Positions 1 through 7,525 of a stretch of DNA of 64,000 nucleotides are shown in pieces. Source of the stretch: Caballeronia grimmiae (lineage in GTDB: Bacteria; Pseudomonadota; Gammaproteobacteria; Burkholderiales; Burkholderiaceae); NCBI RefSeq assembly GCF_000698555.1, contig NZ_JFHE01000003.1:1-64000 (forward strand), given 5' to 3'. Made by a program: the position numbers and the translations under genes. The notes under the pieces are model-generated. The model did not search any database and had not been told where the DNA came from. It worked only from the letters and a program-made list of their open reading frames with translations. The first letter of the stretch is position 1. Each line of letters begins with the position of its first letter.

Positions 1-632
1 GCATCGATCCGGTGACGGTGGCGGGCTTCAATCTGTCGCAGACGCACGAGTTCTTCGGCTTCAAGTTCCCGTCGGTCTACATGTACTACTACCTGTTCGT
101 GCTGGGCGCGCTGGCCGTCATCTGGGTATGTACGCGTCTGCAGCATTCGCGTATCGGCCGTGCATGGGCGGCGATCCGCGAGGACGAAATCGCGGCGAAG
201 GCGATGGGCATCAACACCCGCAACGTCAAGCTGCTCGCGTTCGCAATGGGCGCGTCGTTCGGCGGCCTGTCGGGCGCGATGTTCGGTGCGTTCCAGGGCT
301 TCGTGTCGCCGGAATCGTTCACGTTCTGGGAATCGATCGTGGTGCTGGCGTGCGTGGTGCTGGGCGGCATGGGCCACATTCCGGGCGTGATTCTCGGCGC
401 GGTGCTGCTCGCGGTGTTCCCTGAATTCCTGCGCTCGACGATGGGCCCGCTGCAAAACGCCATTTTCGGCCATCAGATCGTGGATACCGAAGTCATCCGT
501 CAGTTGCTGTACGGTCTGGCGATGGTGCTGATCATGCTGTATCGCTCGGAAGGCCTGTGGCCCGCCGCGAAACACGAAGACAAGATCGCGAAGATCGCGA
601 AGCGCAACGGCAAGAAGCCGGTGCGCGCCTAA
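1..632 (+). CDS. livM: Branched-chain amino-acid ABC transporter permease LivM, 3' part
   Basis: This is the C-terminal part (about 210 residues) of the inner-membrane permease LivM. The reading frame is open from the window edge (codon phase starts at base 3), so the start lies outside. Hydrophobic segments alternate with the typical cytoplasmic loop (RIGRAWAAIREDEIAAKAMGI) that contacts the ATPases. The tail EGLWP is typical of the family. It is the first visible gene of livM-livG-livF, with 14 bp to livG. The family imports leucine, isoleucine, valine or related compounds with a periplasmic binding protein. The substrate is not evident here. Confidence 0.93.
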   Translation, partial: IDPVTVAGFNLSQTHEFFGFKFPSVYMYYYLFVLGALAVIWVCTRLQHSRIGRAWAAIREDEIAAKAMGINTRNVKLLAFAMGASFGGLSGAMFGAFQGFVSPESFTFWESIVVLACVVLGGMGHIPGVILGAVLLAVFPEFLRSTMGPLQNAIFGHQIVDTEVIRQLLYGLAMVLIMLYRSEGLWPAAKHEDKIAKIAKRNGKKPVRA

Positions 633-646
633 GCGGGGGATTGAAA

Positions 647-1423
647 ATGAGCGACAAACGTACTCGATTGTCCGTGCAGGGCGTGAACAAGCGTTTCGGC
701 GGCTTGCAGGCGCTCTCCGATGTGCGCCTCGAAATCAAGGAAGGCGAGATTTACGGTCTGATCGGCCCGAACGGCGCGGGCAAGACCACGTTCTTCAACG
801 TCATCACGGGCCTTTACACGCCGGATTCGGGCGTCTTCAAGCTGGACGGTGAAGCCTATACGCCGACTGCGGTGTATCAGGTGGCGAAGGCGGGCATCGC
901 GCGCACGTTCCAGAACATTCGTCTCTTTGGCGGCATGACTGCGCTCGAGAACGTGATGGTCGGCCGTCACGTGCGCACGAAGCATGGTCTGATCGGCGCG
1001 GTGTTGCAGACGCCGGCCGAACGGCGCGAAGAGCGCGAGATCAAGGAACGCGCGCTGGAACTGCTCGAATATGTCGGCGTGCTGCAGTACGCGGACTATA
1101 CGTCGCGCAATCTGTCGTACGGGCATCAGCGCCGGCTCGAGATCGCCCGTGCGCTGGCGACCGATCCGAAGCTGCTCGCGCTCGACGAACCCGCTGCCGG
1201 CATGAACGCGACGGAGAAGGTCGAACTGACGCGTCTGCTCGACAAGATCCGCGCGGACGGCAAGACGATTCTTTTGATCGAACACGACGTGAAGCTCGTG
1301 ATGGGATTGTGCAACCGCATGACGGTGCTCGATTACGGCAAGGTGATCGCCGAAGGTCTGCCGCAGGACGTGCAGAAGGACCCGAAGGTGATCGAGGCAT
1401 ATCTGGGTGCGGGGGTGCACTAA
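647..1423 (+). CDS. livG: Branched-chain amino-acid ABC transporter ATPase LivG
   Basis: This is a 258-residue cytoplasmic ABC ATPase of the LivG type. It shows Walker A GPNGAGKTT, the LivG-specific stretch GIARTFQNIRLF, a degenerate signature (NLSYGHQRRLEIARAL), Walker B (KLLALDEPAAGMN) and the switch His (LLIEHDVKLVM). The ATG at 647 is chosen because the family begins just before the first beta strand and it follows the livM stop by 14 bp; the frame stays open upstream into livM. The livF start codon directly follows its stop, so the genes are translationally close. Confidence 0.96.
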   Translation: MSDKRTRLSVQGVNKRFGGLQALSDVRLEIKEGEIYGLIGPNGAGKTTFFNVITGLYTPDSGVFKLDGEAYTPTAVYQVAKAGIARTFQNIRLFGGMTALENVMVGRHVRTKHGLIGAVLQTPAERREEREIKERALELLEYVGVLQYADYTSRNLSYGHQRRLEIARALATDPKLLALDEPAAGMNATEKVELTRLLDKIRADGKTILLIEHDVKLVMGLCNRMTVLDYGKVIAEGLPQDVQKDPKVIEAYLGAGVH

Positions 1424-2146
1424 ATGGCGACCATGAATGCGATGTTGAAGGTCAAGGGCCTGCAGGTGAATTACGGCGGCATCCAGGCGGTGAAGGGTGT
1501 CGATCTGGAGGTCGGGCAGGGCGAGCTGGTTACGCTGATCGGCGCGAACGGCGCGGGCAAGACCACGACGATGAAGGCCATTACCGGTTTGAAGCCCTAT
1601 TCGGGCGGCGATATCGAGTACATGGGTCAGTCGATCAAGGGCGTGCCGACGCACGAGCTCTTGAAGCGCGGTCTCGCGATGGTGCCGGAAGGGCGCGGCA
1701 TTTTCGCTCGCATGTCGATTCTCGAGAACATGCAGATGGGGGCGTACCTGCGCAATGACGCCGATGGCATTCAGAAGGACACCGAGCGCATGTTCGGCTT
1801 CTTTCCTCGCCTGAAGGAGCGCGCGTCGCAGTATGCGGGGACGTTGTCCGGCGGTGAGCAGCAGATGCTTGCGATGGCTCGTGCCTTGTTGTCGCGGCCC
1901 AAGCTGCTCTTGCTCGATGAGCCTTCGATGGGGCTGTCTCCCATCATGGTCGAGAAGATTTTCGAAGTCGTTCGCGAAATCTCTAAAGAAGGCTTGACCG
2001 TGCTTCTCGTCGAACAGAACGCGCGGCTCGCGCTTCAGGCCGCTAATCGCGGGTATGTGATGGATTCGGGTACTGTCACTATGTCGGGCGATGCCAAGAT
2101 CATGCTCGATGATCCTAAGGTTCGGGCTGCTTATCTGGGCGAGTGA
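1424..2146 (+). CDS. livF: Branched-chain amino-acid ABC transporter ATPase LivF
   Basis: This is a 240-residue LivF-type ATPase, the second nucleotide-binding subunit of the importer. It has Walker A GANGAGKTT, the signature TLSGGEQQMLAMARAL, Walker B LLLLDEPSMGLSP and the switch region VLLVEQNARLAL. The ATG at 1424 abuts the livG stop with no gap; an ATG three codons on (1433) is an alternative. It is the last gene of the operon and is followed by a large imperfect inverted repeat. No binding-protein gene adjoins; the only one in the window is about 8 kb away, next to cysB. Confidence 0.96.
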   Translation: MATMNAMLKVKGLQVNYGGIQAVKGVDLEVGQGELVTLIGANGAGKTTTMKAITGLKPYSGGDIEYMGQSIKGVPTHELLKRGLAMVPEGRGIFARMSILENMQMGAYLRNDADGIQKDTERMFGFFPRLKERASQYAGTLSGGEQQMLAMARALLSRPKLLLLDEPSMGLSPIMVEKIFEVVREISKEGLTVLLVEQNARLALQAANRGYVMDSGTVTMSGDAKIMLDDPKVRAAYLGE

Positions 2147-2181
2147 GTTTTCTTGCTCGCGGGCGCGGGAGTTTTTTCTTT

Positions 2182-2238
2182 CGTGTCGGTTTATTAGCTC
2201 GCCCCTCCCCGGGGCGGGCGAGCAAACAGACCGGCACG
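2182..2238. repeat. Large imperfect hairpin after livF
   Basis: The arms 2182-2204 and 2216-2238 are complementary over 23 positions, with a few G-U pairs and one mismatch. Their GC-rich inner part is capped by a CCCC/GGGG loop. Outside the arms, GTTTTTTC at 2171-2178 is mirrored by GAAAAAAC at 2257-2264, so the symmetry extends to about 95 bp. It lies between livF (plus) and the acetyltransferase (minus), where a bidirectional terminator is expected. However, the long T-run sits 5' of the plus-strand hairpin rather than after it, so a terminator role is only inferred. Confidence 0.55.
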
Positions 2239-2265
2239 AATACAAGTTCACCGAACAGAAAAAAC

Positions 2266-2688
2266 CTAAAGCCGCTTGCCCAAGCTAACAACGTCATCAA
2301 CCCGATACCCCATCCGTTCGTAAAACGAAACCAACTCACCCCGAACGGAGAGCACCTGCAGGTTAACCTTCGGACATCCAAGCCGGGCAAGCGCCGCTTC
2401 AGCATGCAGCATCAACCGTCGCCCGAACCCGCGCCCTTGGAAAGAACGGCAGACGGCAAGCGAATAAACCCACCCCCGATGCCCGTCATAACCACACATG
2501 ACAGTGCCGGCAACGACCCCGTCCACCACACCGACAAAGAACAACTCAGGCTGAGTCGACAGCTTGTTGGCGATCGACAAAGCCGGATCGCGTTGCGGCC
2601 TCGACGCATCCGCGTACTCGGGAAACACATCGCGCCACAGAGCGATCACGGCATCGCGATCGCCCGCTTCGAAAGTTCGAACGATCAC
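2266..2688 (-). CDS. ypeA: GNAT-family N-acetyltransferase, YpeA-like
   Basis: This is a 140-residue single-domain GNAT acetyltransferase. The acetyl-CoA pyrophosphate loop is visible as [13 protein letters not shown]. The central strand segment [19 protein letters not shown] and the C-terminal [15 protein letters not shown] closely resemble E. coli YpeA. The substrate is unknown. The start is GTG, and its GTGA overlaps the TGA stop of the upstream transaminase gene by 4 nt, indicating translational coupling. A close functional link with arginine metabolism is possible but only inferred from this arrangement. Confidence 0.85.
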   Translation of the reverse strand: MIVRTFEAGDRDAVIALWRDVFPEYADASRPQRDPALSIANKLSTQPELFFVGVVDGVVAGTVMCGYDGHRGWVYSLAVCRSFQGRGFGRRLMLHAEAALARLGCPKVNLQVLSVRGELVSFYERMGYRVDDVVSLGKRL

Positions 2689-3869
2689 AGCGTATCGAGC
2701 ACCGAGCGCAGCATCGCCAGCATCTGATCGATCTCGTCCTTGGTCACGTTGAGCGCAGGCATGAAGCGCAGCAAATTCGGACGCGCCGCGTTGAGCAACA
2801 GACCATCCGGCTGCATCAGCCGCGCCTTCTCGACGATCTGCGGTCCCTTGTCGCTATCCAGCAGCAGCGCGCGCAGCAAGCCTTCGCCACGTTCGCCCTT
2901 GAATCCGCGCTCATCCGACAGTTTCAGCAGTTCGCCACGCAGATACTCGCCGCGCTCACGCACGCCTTCCAGAAAGCCCGGCGCAGTCAGCTGCGAAATC
3001 ACCGAATAGCCCACCGCCGTCATCAACGGATTGCCGTTATACGTGCCGCCCTGGTCGCCGGCTTCGAAGCAGGCGACTTCCGCCTTCGACAGCAACGCGG
3101 CGAGCGGCACGCCGCCACCAATGCCCTTGCCGAGCGTCATGATGTCCGGCTCGATGCCCGACAGCTCGTAGGCGAACAACGTCCCCGCGCGTCCGCAGCC
3201 GCTCTGCACCTCATCGACGATCAACAGCAGATTGTGCCGCTTCGTCAGCGCACGCAATTGCTCCATGAACTCGCGCGTCGCGGGAATCACGCCGCCTTCG
3301 CCCTGAATCGGCTCGAGCATCACGGCAACGGTCTTCTCGCCGATGAGCTTCTCGACCGAGGCGATATCGTTCAAATCGGCTTTCGGGAAGCCCGGCACTT
3401 GCGGCGCATAGATCGTGTCCCAGCCGGCCTTGCCGCTCGCGGACATCGTGGCGAGCGTGCGGCCGTGGAAGCTGTGATCGAACGTAATGATCTCGTATGC
3501 GCCATTGCGGAACTTGCGCCCCCACTTGCGCGCGAGCTTGATCGCGCCTTCGTTGGCCTCCGCGCCGCTGTTGGCGAAGAACACCTTGTCGAAGCAGCTG
3601 TGCTGCGTGAGCAAGTCCGCGAGCTGCGCCATCGGGCCGTTATAGAACGCCGGCGACGGATTGATCAACGTGCGCGCCTGCTTGTCCAGCGCTTCGATCA
3701 TGCCGTCGTTGCAATGGCCGAGCGAATTGACCGCCCAGCCCTGAATGAAGTCCAGATAGCGTTTGCCGGTGTTGTCGTAGAGCCACGAGCCCTTGCCGTG
3801 CGTGAACACGATCTCGGGGCGGTTCGTGATGTACATCAGCGAATCGACGGGGTACTCATTGAAATTCAT
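2685..3869 (-). CDS. argD: Acetylornithine transaminase (class III PLP aminotransferase)
   Basis: This is a 394-residue class III aminotransferase. It should convert N-acetylglutamate semialdehyde to acetylornithine in arginine synthesis, or act on a related omega-amino acid. Visible features are the cofactor phosphate motif [15 protein letters not shown], the Asp-containing [10 protein letters not shown] and the Schiff-base lysine in [11 protein letters not shown]. The start at 3869 ([12 protein letters not shown]) matches the family; 18 more codons are open upstream but look like leader. It is coupled to the acetyltransferase by a 4-nt overlap. A terminator-like hairpin stands in its 5' leader. 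Succinylornithine or GABA specificity cannot be excluded. Confidence 0.9.
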   Translation of the reverse strand: MNFNEYPVDSLMYITNRPEIVFTHGKGSWLYDNTGKRYLDFIQGWAVNSLGHCNDGMIEALDKQARTLINPSPAFYNGPMAQLADLLTQHSCFDKVFFANSGAEANEGAIKLARKWGRKFRNGAYEIITFDHSFHGRTLATMSASGKAGWDTIYAPQVPGFPKADLNDIASVEKLIGEKTVAVMLEPIQGEGGVIPATREFMEQLRALTKRHNLLLIVDEVQSGCGRAGTLFAYELSGIEPDIMTLGKGIGGGVPLAALLSKAEVACFEAGDQGGTYNGNPLMTAVGYSVISQLTAPGFLEGVRERGEYLRGELLKLSDERGFKGERGEGLLRALLLDSDKGPQIVEKARLMQPDGLLLNAARPNLLRFMPALNVTKDEIDQMLAMLRSVLDTL

Positions 3870-3914
3870 GACAGCGGGCTCCACGAGGCGATGACGAAAG
3901 AGAAAACGGCGCAC

Positions 3915-3946
3915 AAAAAACAAAAGCCACGGTGTTTCCGTGGCTT
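3915..3946 (-). terminator. Intrinsic terminator or attenuator in the argD leader
   Basis: On the minus strand a 9-bp perfect stem (AAGCCACGG / CCGTGGCTT, loop AAACA) is followed by TTGTTTTTTG. It ends about 45 nt upstream of the argD start. It either ends the transcript of the reductase gene at 4147-5178 or acts as an attenuator within the argD leader. A second hairpin already lies nearer the reductase gene. Confidence 0.7.
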
Positions 3947-3963
3947 CATTCTCTGCGCTTCAT
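3946..3963 (-). other. Possible leader mini-ORF MKRRE
   Basis: The minus strand contains ATG AAG CGC AGA GAA TGA, a five-residue peptide with two adjacent Arg codons. Its stop overlaps the first base pair of the terminator stem in front of argD. No clear ribosome binding site precedes it, so expression is uncertain. See the finding on possible attenuation. Confidence 0.25.
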
Positions 3964-4068
3964 TTAACCGAACCATGACGAGCGCGAATGCTTGACGAGC
4001 CAGCGGCATCCCTAGGGAAGCAGCGAGCGGCGGCGTCGGAGTGCGTTCAGAATTCGATTCATTCGCGA

Positions 4069-4098
4069 AGGATACGTTATGACGTTCGAGGCTGTAAA
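4069..4098 (-). promoter_or_regulatory. Candidate sigma-70 promoter for argD
   Basis: On the minus strand TTTACA (4093-4098) and TATCCT (4069-4074) are separated by 18 bp. A start near 4062 would give a leader of about 190 nt that includes the MKRRE mini-ORF and the terminator. This is a motif match only. Confidence 0.4.
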
Positions 4099-4129
4099 CC
4101 GCCGGCGCGGAAATTCTGCGCGCCGGCGG
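4099..4129 (-). terminator. Hairpin downstream of the reductase gene
   Basis: An 11-bp perfect GC-rich stem (4099-4109 with 4119-4129) is followed on the minus strand by TTTACAG. It begins 17 nt after the stop of the reductase gene and probably ends or stabilises its transcript. The T-tract is short, so termination may be weak. Confidence 0.55.
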
Positions 4130-4146
4130 CCTGCCTGCAACGCCGA

Positions 4147-5178
4147 TCAGACCGGATGCGCGAGATCCGCTGCGCTCGTGAACGAGTCCGCGTAGAACTC
4201 GTCCTCCGGCAACCGGTGATGCAGCGTGAAATCGCGCTGCGCGGATTCCACCATCACCGGCGCGCCGCACGCATAGACCTGATACGCGCTCAGATCGGGC
4301 AGGTCTTCGATGACAGCACGATGAACGAAGCCCCTCCGGCCAGTCCAGTTGTCGCCCGCATCGGGTTCGGAAAGCACCGGCACGAACTTGAAGTTCGGGA
4401 CTTCCTTCGCCCATTGCTCGGCGAGGTCCATCATGTACAGGTCCTTCTTGCGGCGGCCGCCCCAATAGAGCGTCATCGGGCGATTCAGGTTCTTGAACAC
4501 CGCATGCTCGATGATCGCCTTGATCGGCGCGAAGCCCGTGCCCGACGCGAGCAGCACGATGGGCTTGTCCGATTCGTCGCGCAGGAAGAACGTGCCGAGC
4601 GGGCCTTCGAAGCGCAGGATATCGCGCTCCTTCATCGCGCCGAACACGTGGTCCGTGAACGTGCCGCCCGGCATGTGGCGGATGTGCAGTTCGAGCGGCC
4701 CTTCGTGATGCGGCGGGCTCGCCATCGAATAGCTGCGACGCTTGCCGTCCTTCAGGATGAATTCGATGTACTGCCCCGCGAGATACTGCAGGCGCTCGTT
4801 GGCGGGCAACTGCAGCTTCAGTTCGATGACGTCGTCCGCGCGGCGCTCGAGCGCGTTGACGCGGCACGGCAGCTTCTTCACCTGCACGTCGCCGACGCCC
4901 GCCACTTCGCGCACGTCGATGGTCAGATCGCTCTGCGCCGTCGCGCAGCAGAAGAGGGCCATGCCGCGGGTCTTTTCATCGTTGGAGAGCGCCGACGACG
5001 AATGCGGCGCCTGTTCGACTTGGCCCTGGACGACCGCGCCCTTGCAGGAGCCGCAAGCGCCGTTCTTGCAGCCGTAGGGCAGGCCGATTCCCTGACGCAG
5101 CGCGGCAGTCAGCACCGGTTCGTCGGGTTCCACCTGAAACTGCCGGCCGCTTTGCCGGAGCGTTACGTTGAATGCCAT
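4147..5178 (-). CDS. [2Fe-2S] ferredoxin-flavin NAD(P)H reductase (CDP-6-deoxy-delta-3,4-glucoseen reductase-like)
   Basis: This is a 343-residue three-domain electron-transfer protein. The N-terminal plant-type [2Fe-2S] ferredoxin domain has YGCKNGACGSCKG and a fourth Cys in FCCATAQ. An FAD domain (RSYSMA) and an NAD(P) domain (GTGFAPIKAI, and YACGAPVMV near the C-terminus) follow. The layout matches AscD/Fre-type reductases, often annotated as CDP-6-deoxy-delta-3,4-glucoseen reductase. No deoxysugar gene lies nearby, so the true partner is unknown. The start at 5178 (MAFNVTL) begins right at the ferredoxin fold; an open stretch upstream has no family similarity. It is divergent from the epimerase-like gene. 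Confidence 0.85.
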   Translation of the reverse strand: MAFNVTLRQSGRQFQVEPDEPVLTAALRQGIGLPYGCKNGACGSCKGAVVQGQVEQAPHSSSALSNDEKTRGMALFCCATAQSDLTIDVREVAGVGDVQVKKLPCRVNALERRADDVIELKLQLPANERLQYLAGQYIEFILKDGKRRSYSMASPPHHEGPLELHIRHMPGGTFTDHVFGAMKERDILRFEGPLGTFFLRDESDKPIVLLASGTGFAPIKAIIEHAVFKNLNRPMTLYWGGRRKKDLYMMDLAEQWAKEVPNFKFVPVLSEPDAGDNWTGRRGFVHRAVIEDLPDLSAYQVYACGAPVMVESAQRDFTLHHRLPEDEFYADSFTSAADLAHPV

Positions 5179-5260
5179 AGATCGATTTCGTGCGATGGTG
5201 TGAGTATGTCTTTCGATGCCGCCTTCAGCGGTCAGACGCCTGGAACGAGCGGCGGATACA

Positions 5261-6325
5261 ATGCTCCGCATGATCGCCACTCGAATTCTGCGCCGCCCGC
5301 GCGTGCTGATCGTCGGATGCGGCGATGTCGGGCTGCGCACGTTGCCGCTTTTCCATGCCCGCGCCGCGAGACCGCGCGTGATCGCGCTCACGCATCATCC
5401 CGAACGTGCAGCGGAACTGCGCGCGGCGGGCGCGTTGCCGATCCCCGGCGATCTCGATGCGCGCAGAAGTCTCGCCAGGCTCGCGGGCATCGCACGGCAC
5501 GTTTTGCATCTCGCGCCGCCTCAGCGCGATGGCGATACGGACCGCCGCACGCGTGCCTTGCTTGCGGCCTTGCGCGCGCCTCGCCGCTCGGTGGCGCGTG
5601 GCGCGCATGCGGCCACGGCTGCACGTTCCGCGTGGCGCAACCCTTCTTTCATTGTACCCGACGCCCTTTTTGGAGCCACATCGGCAATCGCAGCGCGAAG
5701 CGGTCCGGTGCGCTTCGTGTATGCGAGCACGACGGGCGTCTACGGGGATTGTCGCGGCGCGCAAATCGACGAAACGCGGCCCGTGCGGCCCGGGAACGAG
5801 CGTGCGCGGCGGCGGGCGTCGGCGGAGCAGCAGTTACGCGATGCGGGCGTGCAAAGCGGCTGGCGCGTGTCGATCGTGCGGATTCCCGGAATTTATGCGG
5901 AAGACCGTCTGCCGCGCGCGCGCATCGAACGGGCGATGCCGGCGCTCGTCGAACGCGACGACGTCTATACGAATCACATTCACGCCGACGATCTCGCCGC
6001 GATCATCGTTCGCGCGCTTGCTAGAGGAAAGCCGCAGCGCGCGATCAACGCATCGGACGATACGGACCTGCGCATGGCCGATTATTTCGACCGCGTGGCC
6101 GACGCCTGCGGATTGCCGCGCGTGCCGCGCATCACGCGCGAGGAAGCACAGACGCGGCTGGAGCCGGTCACGCTTTCATTCATGCGCGAATCGCGACGGC
6201 TTCGCAACGAGCGTCTCAAGCGCGAACTGGGATACGCGCTGCGCTATCCCACCGTCGACGATTTTCTCCGCGAGCGAATTCGCGCGCACGCCGGAGCGGC
6301 GCGCGACGCGGACACGCCGCGCTAG
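5261..6325 (+). CDS. NAD(P)-dependent epimerase/SDR-like protein
   Basis: This is a protein of about 354 residues with an extended-SDR (nucleoside-sugar epimerase-like) Rossmann fold. It has the dinucleotide motif VLIVGCGDVGLR near the start, an active-site-like VYASTTGVYGD (Ser/Thr then Tyr) and an HIHADDLA segment typical of the family. The N-terminal GxGxxG is of the YeeZ/NAD-binding type rather than classical GxxGxxG. The substrate is unknown. The start at 5261 is preferred; an ATG three codons later (5270) is an alternative. Its TAG stop shares three bases with the stop of the small membrane-protein gene on the other strand. Confidence 0.8.
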   Translation: MLRMIATRILRRPRVLIVGCGDVGLRTLPLFHARAARPRVIALTHHPERAAELRAAGALPIPGDLDARRSLARLAGIARHVLHLAPPQRDGDTDRRTRALLAALRAPRRSVARGAHAATAARSAWRNPSFIVPDALFGATSAIAARSGPVRFVYASTTGVYGDCRGAQIDETRPVRPGNERARRRASAEQQLRDAGVQSGWRVSIVRIPGIYAEDRLPRARIERAMPALVERDDVYTNHIHADDLAAIIVRALARGKPQRAINASDDTDLRMADYFDRVADACGLPRVPRITREEAQTRLEPVTLSFMRESRRLRNERLKRELGYALRYPTVDDFLRERIRAHAGAARDADTPR

Positions 6326-6498
6326 ATCAGCGCCGGAATCGTTTCGAGCAGAACGAAGCACATCAATGCGCCGATCAACGCGCCGATGAGATTCGGCGAG
6401 TACTTGTGACGCATGTGCATGACGACGCCCAATACCCCGATCAGGACCGCGCACAACCCGACGAACGCAATCAGCGCCACGCTCATGTGGGAAGCCAT
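6322..6498 (-). CDS. Small membrane protein, 58 residues, unknown function
   Basis: This short reading frame encodes MASHMSVALIAFVGLC..., with two hydrophobic segments (about residues 6-27 and 36-56) and a short basic/His loop HMRHKY between them. A strong ribosome binding site, AGGAGGG, lies 4 nt before the ATG at 6498. The stop TAG overlaps the convergent gene's TAG within the palindrome CTAG (6322-6325). The two-helix hairpin suggests an integral inner-membrane peptide. I recognise no family. Its coding status rests on the ribosome site and the clean hydrophobic pattern. Confidence 0.7.
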   Translation of the reverse strand: MASHMSVALIAFVGLCAVLIGVLGVVMHMRHKYSPNLIGALIGALMCFVLLETIPALI

Positions 6499-6660
6499 GA
6501 TGCCCTCCTGCCCTTGTTTTAATCATTCTGGTTCCGTAAGACGAGTATATGAGCGGCGGAACCGGAAGGCATGCTGCAATGCAGCGGGCGGGCGTCGGGA
6601 GTTCTACGGATTTGCAAATCGACGGGGCTTTGTCATCCCGTCGCGGCGTATCGAGCCGCT

Positions 6661-7383
6661 TCAGGCCGGAACGTTGTCGTTCGCGCGCAGAGCAGCAAGA
6701 TCGTCCGCATCCAGCCAGCGCCATTCGCCTTCTCCGAGCGATGCCGGCAGCGCATAACCGCCGACGCGCTCGCGATGCAACTGCTCCACGCGATTTCCCG
6801 CCGCGGCGACCATCCGCTTGACCTGGTGGTACTTGCCTTCGAGCACGGTTAGCTCGAGCAGCCGGTCATCCCGTCGATGGGCGGCGAGCGCGGCGGTCGG
6901 CTTGGTCTCGCCGTGCAGCAGCACGCCTTCGAGGAGCTTCGCGAGTTGCGCGTCATCGAGCGGATGGCGCACCGTCGCGAGATAGACCTTCGGCACCTTG
7001 CGTTTCGGCGACGTGAACGCGTGCACGAACGCGCCATCGTCGGAAAGGAGGAGCAGGCCGGTGGTGTCCTGATCGAGCCGCCCGACCGGTTGCACGCCGC
7101 GCTCGACGAGTTGGGGCGGCAGCAGGTGAAACACGCTCAGGTGATGCTGCGGATCGCGCGAGCACTCGTAGCCCGCCGGCTTGTTGAGCGCCAGGTACGC
7201 CTTTTCGCGATAGGTCCACGTGCGGCCGTCGACGTCGAAATCGAGCGGCGGTGCGATGGGAAAATCGGCGCGCGGATCGGTGCATGCTTCGCCGCCGATG
7301 CACACGCGCCCTTCGGCGATGATCCCGCGGCACTGGCGACGCGACCCGAAGCCTTGGGAGAAGAGGAGGGTTTCGAGGTCCAT
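6661..7383 (-). CDS. rsuA: 16S rRNA pseudouridine(516) synthase RsuA
   Basis: This is a 240-residue RsuA/RluB/E/F-type pseudouridine synthase with an N-terminal S4-like RNA-binding domain (DLETLLFSQGFGSRRQC) and a catalytic domain. The catalytic Asp lies in GRLDQDTTGLLLLSDDG. Other family motifs are LNKPAGYEC and GKYHQVKRMVAAAGN. Similarity along the whole length fits RsuA, which modifies U516 of 16S rRNA during small-subunit assembly. The start MDLETLL at 7383 is chosen; an ATG nine codons upstream is possible. About 160 bp with no evident gene separate it from the small membrane-protein gene. Confidence 0.9.
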   Translation of the reverse strand: MDLETLLFSQGFGSRRQCRGIIAEGRVCIGGEACTDPRADFPIAPPLDFDVDGRTWTYREKAYLALNKPAGYECSRDPQHHLSVFHLLPPQLVERGVQPVGRLDQDTTGLLLLSDDGAFVHAFTSPKRKVPKVYLATVRHPLDDAQLAKLLEGVLLHGETKPTAALAAHRRDDRLLELTVLEGKYHQVKRMVAAAGNRVEQLHRERVGGYALPASLGEGEWRWLDADDLAALRANDNVPA

Positions 7384-7525
7384 CGGATGGAGGGGAGTTG
7401 GAGCGCGCATTCTAGCAAGGACGGCGTGACGGGCGACGCGCTTCTCCTACGGCCATAGACAGCTACGCGCACTCAGTGCGCGCAGGCGTGCGTCAGCGCG
7501 TGGCGGCGTCGGGCGGCCGCTGCCT

